Positions 5,350-8,950 of a stretch of DNA of 8,950 bases are shown piece by piece (position 1 is the stretch's first letter; every line of letters begins with the position of its first letter). A program made the translations under genes and the position numbers. Source of the stretch: an uncultured Lachnospiraceae bacterium. GTDB lineage: Bacteria; Bacillota_A; Clostridia; Lachnospirales; Lachnospiraceae. The DNA is taken from positions 1-8,950 of the forward strand of contig CAJLNC010000098.1 of NCBI GenBank assembly GCA_905207905.1. Reading direction: 5' to 3'. The notes beneath the pieces were generated by a model. It was not told the origin of the DNA, did no database searches, and saw only the letters and a list, made by a program, of their open reading frames with translations.

Positions 5350-7035
5350 TTAGAACAGGCCGGAAATCTTTCCAGTCTCGTCTACGTCGATCCGCTCTGC
5401 AGCCGGTACTTTGGGCAGACCAGGCATGGTCATAATCTCTCCGGTAAGGGCTACGATAAAGCCTGCGCCTGCGGAGATCTTCAGGTTCCGCACAGTAACC
5501 TCAAAGTCTGTAGGTGCTCCCAACTTGGTCTGGTCATCTGTTAAGGAATACTGGGTCTTTGCCACACAGATGGGGCAGTTGCCGTATCCCAAAGCTTCCA
5601 GCTCTTTTGCCTGCTTCTGAGCATTGGCCGTCAGAACCACTTTCTTGCCGCCGTAGATCTTCTGTACGATCTGGTTCAGCTTATCCTCAATGCTTCCTTC
5701 CAGCTCATAGCTGTAGGAGAAGTCATTGGGCTCTTCTACCAGGCGGATCACTTCTTCTGCCAGTCTCTTGCCGCCTTCGCCGCCCTTTGCCCATACTTCG
5801 GACAGAGCTACGTTTACGCCCAGCTCTTTACATTTTGCCTCTACCAGGTCAAGCTCTTCCTTGGTATCGGTGGGGAATGCATTGATTGCTACTACGCAGG
5901 GCAGTTTGTATACATTCTTGATGTTGCTTACATGCTTCAACAGGTTGGGCAGTCCCTTCTCCAGAGCCTCCAGATTCTGGTTGTTCAGCTCAGCCTTGGG
6001 AACACCGCCGTTGTATTTCAGAGCACGAACAGTAGCTACGATCACTACTGCGTTGGGCTTTAAGCCTGCCATACGGCACTTGATATCCAGGAACTTCTCT
6101 GCTCCCAGGTCTGCGCCGAAGCCTGCCTCTGTGATAGCGTAATCACCCAGTTTCAGAGCCATCTTGGTGGCGATTACGGAGTTGCAGCCGTGAGCGATGT
6201 TTGCGAAAGGTCCGCCGTGTACGATCGCAGGAGTATGCTCCAGTGTCTGTACCAGGTTGGGCTTTAAGGCATCCTTTAACAGTGCGGTCATTGCGCCTTC
6301 TGCATGAAGATCTCCGGCGGTTACCGGTTTCTGTTCAGAAGCTTTTCCGTAGGTGTAGCCTACAATGATCCGGGCCAGACGAGCCTTCAGATCCTTGATA
6401 TCATTGGCCAGACACAGAACTGCCATGATCTCAGATGCTACGGTGATGTCATAGCCATCCTCTCTGGGCATTCCGTTGGTCTTTCCGCCAAGGCCGTCCA
6501 CTACAAAACGAAGCTGACGGTCGTTCATATCCACACATCTTCTCCAGGTGATCTTTCTGGGATCGATGTTCAGCGCATTGCCCTGATAGATATGGTTGTC
6601 CAGCATAGCTGCCAGCAGGTTGTTGGCTGCGCCGATGGCATGGAAGTCGCCGGTGAAATGAAGGTTAATATCCTCCATGGGAACTACCTGAGCGTATCCG
6701 CCGCCGGCTGCTCCGCCTTTTACTCCGAATACCGGTCCTAAGGACGGCTCACGAAGCGCTACGCAAACCTTCTTGCCCAGTCTGCTCATTCCGTCTGCCA
6801 GACCAACGGTGGTTGTGGTCTTTCCTTCTCCAGCAGGAGTGGGGTTGATGGCAGTTACCAGGATCAGCTTTCCATCCGGCTGGTCTACCTCTTTTAACAT
6901 ATTGTAGTCAATCTTTGCTTTATAATTGCCGTACTGCTCCAAATACTTGGCATCAATGCCTGCCTTTGCAGCGATCTCAGTGATCGGCGCCATTGTAGTT
7001 TCCTGTGCGATTTCAATGTCTGTTTTAAATCCCAT
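5350..7035 (-). CDS. fhs: Formate-tetrahydrofolate ligase
   Basis: This enzyme makes 10-formyl-THF from formate, THF and ATP, the ATP-consuming entry to the Wood-Ljungdahl methyl branch and a general one-carbon enzyme. It is cytoplasmic and normally a homotetramer. The 561-residue length is typical. The P-loop [10 protein letters not shown] is at 66-75, LREPSLGP at 94-101, and the signature [11 protein letters not shown] at 104-114. The second family signature [12 protein letters not shown] is at 333-344, [11 protein letters not shown] at 487-497, and the conserved C-terminal [10 protein letters not shown] at 538-547. I chose the ATG at 7035 because AAAGGAGA lies 9 nt upstream; a frame extension to 7044 begins with TTG inside that spacer. 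A good sigma-A promoter precedes it. It follows the corrinoid activator and DUF3786 genes and precedes focA in the same direction. No truncation or odd residue was seen. Confidence 0.97.
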   Translation of the reverse strand: MGFKTDIEIAQETTMAPITEIAAKAGIDAKYLEQYGNYKAKIDYNMLKEVDQPDGKLILVTAINPTPAGEGKTTTTVGLADGMSRLGKKVCVALREPSLGPVFGVKGGAAGGGYAQVVPMEDINLHFTGDFHAIGAANNLLAAMLDNHIYQGNALNIDPRKITWRRCVDMNDRQLRFVVDGLGGKTNGMPREDGYDITVASEIMAVLCLANDIKDLKARLARIIVGYTYGKASEQKPVTAGDLHAEGAMTALLKDALKPNLVQTLEHTPAIVHGGPFANIAHGCNSVIATKMALKLGDYAITEAGFGADLGAEKFLDIKCRMAGLKPNAVVIVATVRALKYNGGVPKAELNNQNLEALEKGLPNLLKHVSNIKNVYKLPCVVAINAFPTDTKEELDLVEAKCKELGVNVALSEVWAKGGEGGKRLAEEVIRLVEEPNDFSYSYELEGSIEDKLNQIVQKIYGGKKVVLTANAQKQAKELEALGYGNCPICVAKTQYSLTDDQTKLGAPTDFEVTVRNLKISAGAGFIVALTGEIMTMPGLPKVPAAERIDVDETGKISGLF

Positions 7036-7107
7036 TGGTATCAATCTCCTTTCTTTCTGAAAACATTTGCCATAATATATAAATCAAGGCAGTATACCTC
7101 TGGTAAC

Positions 7108-7136
7108 ATTGTAAAATAAAACCAATAAAAATTCAA
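7108..7136 (-). promoter_or_regulatory. Sigma-A-like promoter for fhs
   Basis: The minus strand has TTGAAT (7136-7131), a 17-nt spacer and TACAAT (7113-7108). Transcription would start near 7101, leaving a leader of about 65 nt with AAAGGAGA before the ATG. The leader is too short for a THF riboswitch plus expression platform. This suggests fhs and focA can be expressed separately from the RACo-DUF3786 pair. Confidence 0.65.
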
Positions 7137-7165
7137 TATTCTTTCCAATTTTTATTATTTTTTTA

Positions 7166-7177
7166 GGAAATGTTTCC
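7166..7177. promoter_or_regulatory. Short palindrome GGAAATGTTTCC upstream of the fhs promoter
   Basis: This 12-bp sequence with 5-bp arms lies about 30 bp upstream of the fhs -35 box in an AT-rich tract. Its position suits an activator site, but one short palindrome is weak evidence and no regulator is identified. Confidence 0.25.
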
Positions 7178-7209
7178 GTTTTTCTCCGTTCTGATTGATA
7201 GCATTTTTC

Positions 7210-7234
7210 CTGTCCTCACAGTGCAATCGGACAG
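7210..7234 (-). other. Weak hairpin downstream of the DUF3786 gene
   Basis: CTGTCC (7210-7215) pairs with GGACAG (7229-7234), 6 bp with a 13-nt loop, about 38 nt after the DUF3786 stop. It lacks a U-tract on the minus strand (gaaaaatgc follows), so it is at best a 3'-end hairpin, and read-through into fhs is possible. Confidence 0.3.
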
Positions 7235-7271
7235 AGAACGTTTGTTAATAGGGCTTTTGACACCCGAATCT

Positions 7272-7925
7272 CTATAGGAATTCATTTGCCTTAAAACAAG
7301 AAATCTGCTTCAGTGTGTTCAAAATCACATCGCACACCACTACCAGATCCTCCGCATGAAAACCCACAGGGAAATTATCGGAAAAAAGAATCTGAGAAGA
7401 AGGTGGAAATTCTTCATCCCCCGCCCAGAGCAGGAACTGGACATAGTAGCCCGGAAACACCTCAAATTCATAAGCCGCATCTGCGGCGGATACCTTTCTG
7501 GCTCCCAGCTTCTCACAGGCATTCAAAAAAGCTTCCAGCTTATTGCCGTAAGAAAAGGCCAGACGCATCATACAACGCCCGTTAAACTGCCGGTAATACA
7601 CCTCTCCCCAGGGAACGTCCCGATAAGTAAGAAATTTTCCTGTACCAGGCACTGTGGAACCCTCCAGCAAAAAACGCGCCATCAAAATCTTTGCCGGATT
7701 GGTCTCCAGCAAAGGGGAATATCCAGGCACCTGATCTGCACAGGCAATGGTAAAATCAGGATGGCTGATCTCATACCTGCGTCCAAGAAAGACCGCCTGA
7801 AAGCATCCCGTCTCCTCCTGAAAAGAAAATCCGGTTCTGGCCGCCATTTCTCCAGGATCCGCCTTGGCGTATTCTTCCAGGTAATGCTCCAGGGGCACCA
7901 GCTCTTTATTATTCGTGATCTCCAT
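7272..7925 (-). CDS. DUF3786 domain protein next to corrinoid activator
   Basis: This 217-residue soluble protein has no signal peptide or membrane segment. It matches the DUF3786 pattern: a central FLTYRDVPWGEVYYRQFNGR stretch (98-117) and the acidic-aromatic core LLWAGDEEFPPSSQILFS (165-182), followed by a helix with AEDLVVVCDVI (191-201). The family's function is not established; members recur in anaerobes, often beside corrinoid or methyltransferase genes. Here it lies 37 bp after the RACo stop, almost certainly co-transcribed with it, and just before fhs, so a supporting role in corrinoid or one-carbon metabolism is inferred. The ATG at 7925 is preceded by GGAG about 11 nt upstream, a rather long spacing; another ATG in the spacer is out of frame. 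Cysteines are scattered (41, 62, 118, 137, 198, 210) without an obvious metal motif. Confidence 0.85.
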   Translation of the reverse strand: MEITNNKELVPLEHYLEEYAKADPGEMAARTGFSFQEETGCFQAVFLGRRYEISHPDFTIACADQVPGYSPLLETNPAKILMARFLLEGSTVPGTGKFLTYRDVPWGEVYYRQFNGRCMMRLAFSYGNKLEAFLNACEKLGARKVSAADAAYEFEVFPGYYVQFLLWAGDEEFPPSSQILFSDNFPVGFHAEDLVVVCDVILNTLKQISCFKANEFL

Positions 7926-7962
7926 AAGTATTCCATCTCCGTTCCGTTAAAATTCTGGATGC

Positions 7963-8950
7963 TCATTTAAAAGTTAATGACGGAAACAGGGTAGCATCAG
8001 TATGGGGCAAAAAGCAGCTTGCCACAAATTCATCCATATAAGTAGGCTCATTGGAGAGCTCCAGATACGTCATATTCCTGGAAACCTCCTGCACCTTCTC
8101 CTCCGCTTCATTAGACAAAAGCATAATGTAGGCGCCGGAAAGAGAAGAATTTCCAATATAGCTGAATTTTTCCAGATCAATATCCGGGAACATACCGATA
8201 TTCACTGCATTTTTCATGTTGATGCCGCTTCCGATACCCCCTGCCACATACACATGGTCGATCATATCCACTGTAAAATCCAGAGAGTTCAGCATTACCC
8301 GGATAGCAGAGAAAATAGCGCCTTTCGCTCTCATAAAGTTGTCGATATCCACCTCATTAATCTCCACATCCTTCACAGAGCCTGCATCCTCCTGGAATAC
8401 CAGCACATAGCTGCCCATTCCATATTGATCATAACGCACGCGTTTTCCTTCCCGAACAAATTTTCCCTTGGGATTGATAATACCGCAGCGAAACAGTTCG
8501 CTGATCAGATCAATGATTCCGGAGCCGCAGATGCCCACTGCTTTCTGTCCCTGGTCTCCGATAATCTTTAAGGTAGGCTCCATAGTCTCTTTATCGATCA
8601 CACAGGCTTCAATAGCGCCATCCGTTGCACGCATACCGCAGCTGATGTCTCCGCCCTCAAAAGCGGGGCCGGCGGAACAAGCACAGCTCATCATAAACTC
8701 TTCATTTCCAAATACCAGCTCTCCGTTGGTTCCCAAGTCCACAAAGAGTGACATTTCCGGCTGATTCCAGATGCAGCTGGCCAGAGTTCCCGCTGTGATA
8801 TCCCCTCCCACATAACTTCCAATGTTGGGGGCCATGATCACTCTTGCATGAGGGAATAGACGTAGCCCCAAATCCTGAGCATGAATGCAGGTGGTCTCAT
8901 AAAAAGTGGGGATATACGGCTCCATTCGCACCGGATCTGCATCCACTCCC
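7963..8950 (-). CDS. RACo-type corrinoid reductive activator (ASKHA ATPase), C-terminal part
   Basis: The last 328 residues of a reductive activator of corrinoid proteins are present; the N-terminal 2Fe-2S ferredoxin domain and part of the middle domain lie beyond 8950 (the family is usually about 600 residues or more). The visible part opens with GVDADPVRMEPYIP, typical of the family, then shows NIGSYVGGD (42-50), the nucleotide-phosphate loop DLGTNGE (71-77), AGPAFEGGDI (93-102), GICGSG (139-144) and the adenosine-type motif VYVAGGIGSG (233-242). These proteins use ATP to drive electrons onto cob(II)amide, reactivating the corrinoid protein of methyl transfer. The gene leads the DUF3786-fhs-focA series. 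Whether it serves the CO-dehydrogenase/acetyl-CoA synthase corrinoid protein (AcsV-like) or an O-demethylase system cannot be decided from this window. There is no internal stop or frameshift. Confidence 0.93.
   Translation of the reverse strand, partial: GVDADPVRMEPYIPTFYETTCIHAQDLGLRLFPHARVIMAPNIGSYVGGDITAGTLASCIWNQPEMSLFVDLGTNGELVFGNEEFMMSCACSAGPAFEGGDISCGMRATDGAIEACVIDKETMEPTLKIIGDQGQKAVGICGSGIIDLISELFRCGIINPKGKFVREGKRVRYDQYGMGSYVLVFQEDAGSVKDVEINEVDIDNFMRAKGAIFSAIRVMLNSLDFTVDMIDHVYVAGGIGSGINMKNAVNIGMFPDIDLEKFSYIGNSSLSGAYIMLLSNEAEEKVQEVSRNMTYLELSNEPTYMDEFVASCFLPHTDATLFPSLTFK

Noticed and set aside
7037..7107. THF or other riboswitch before fhs
   Set aside because: The predicted leader is only about 65 nt and shows no strong nested stems or known conserved core.
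7356..7970. Plus-strand 204-residue frame and the minus-strand frame at 7682-7966
   Set aside because: They overlap the DUF3786 gene in other frames; composition is unlike real proteins and the DUF3786 core motif supports the minus-strand call.
8002..8571. Plus-strand 189-residue frame
   Set aside because: Antisense to the strongly conserved RACo C-terminal domain; no family resemblance and no RBS.

Overview
The window looks like part of the chromosome of a spore-forming, acetogenic Clostridia bacterium. A Lachnospiraceae member such as Blautia fits best, but that is inference from gene content; no rRNA or other taxonomic marker is present. Three things point that way: strong AAGGAGG-type ribosome binding sites, a SpoVAF-type germination protein, and a Wood-Ljungdahl gene group (corrinoid activator, DUF3786 protein, formate-THF ligase, formate channel). 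Almost everything is on the minus strand; one gene (3690-4154) is on the plus strand.

Right part (8950 to 4399, read leftward): the C-terminal half of a RACo-type corrinoid reductive activator is followed after 37 bp by a DUF3786 protein. Then come a 227-bp gap with a good sigma-A promoter, fhs (formate-tetrahydrofolate ligase), and a 177-bp spacer with a conspicuous folded RNA element and a 38-codon reading frame. The last gene is a FocA-type formate channel. Together these genes handle formate entry or exit, its ATP-dependent activation on the methyl branch, and the redox upkeep of a corrinoid protein.

Middle (4398 to 2590): a strong intrinsic terminator (4225-4283) separates focA from a convergent plus-strand gene for a small membrane-anchored protein with a degenerate FMN-binding-like domain. 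That gene is divergent from degV, a fatty-acid-binding DegV family protein with a clear promoter and RBS.

Left part (2589 to 1): spoVAF, with an unusual nested inverted repeat in its leader, is followed by a small lipoprotein gene with 11-residue tandem repeats. A sequence matching the forespore sigma-G consensus lies just before the lipoprotein gene and overlaps the spoVAF stop codon, suggesting the lipoprotein is a spore component. A gene-poor stretch of about 470 bp follows, holding a perfect 14-bp-arm palindrome and a sigma-A-like promoter. The promoter leads into the first 14 codons of hisA (eukaryotic-type HisA), which runs off the window.

No mobile element, CRISPR array, tRNA or rRNA was recognised. 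The observations most worth following up are the fhs-focA intergenic RNA, the sigma-G-like promoter with its repeat lipoprotein, the spoVAF leader structure and the RACo-DUF3786 pairing.
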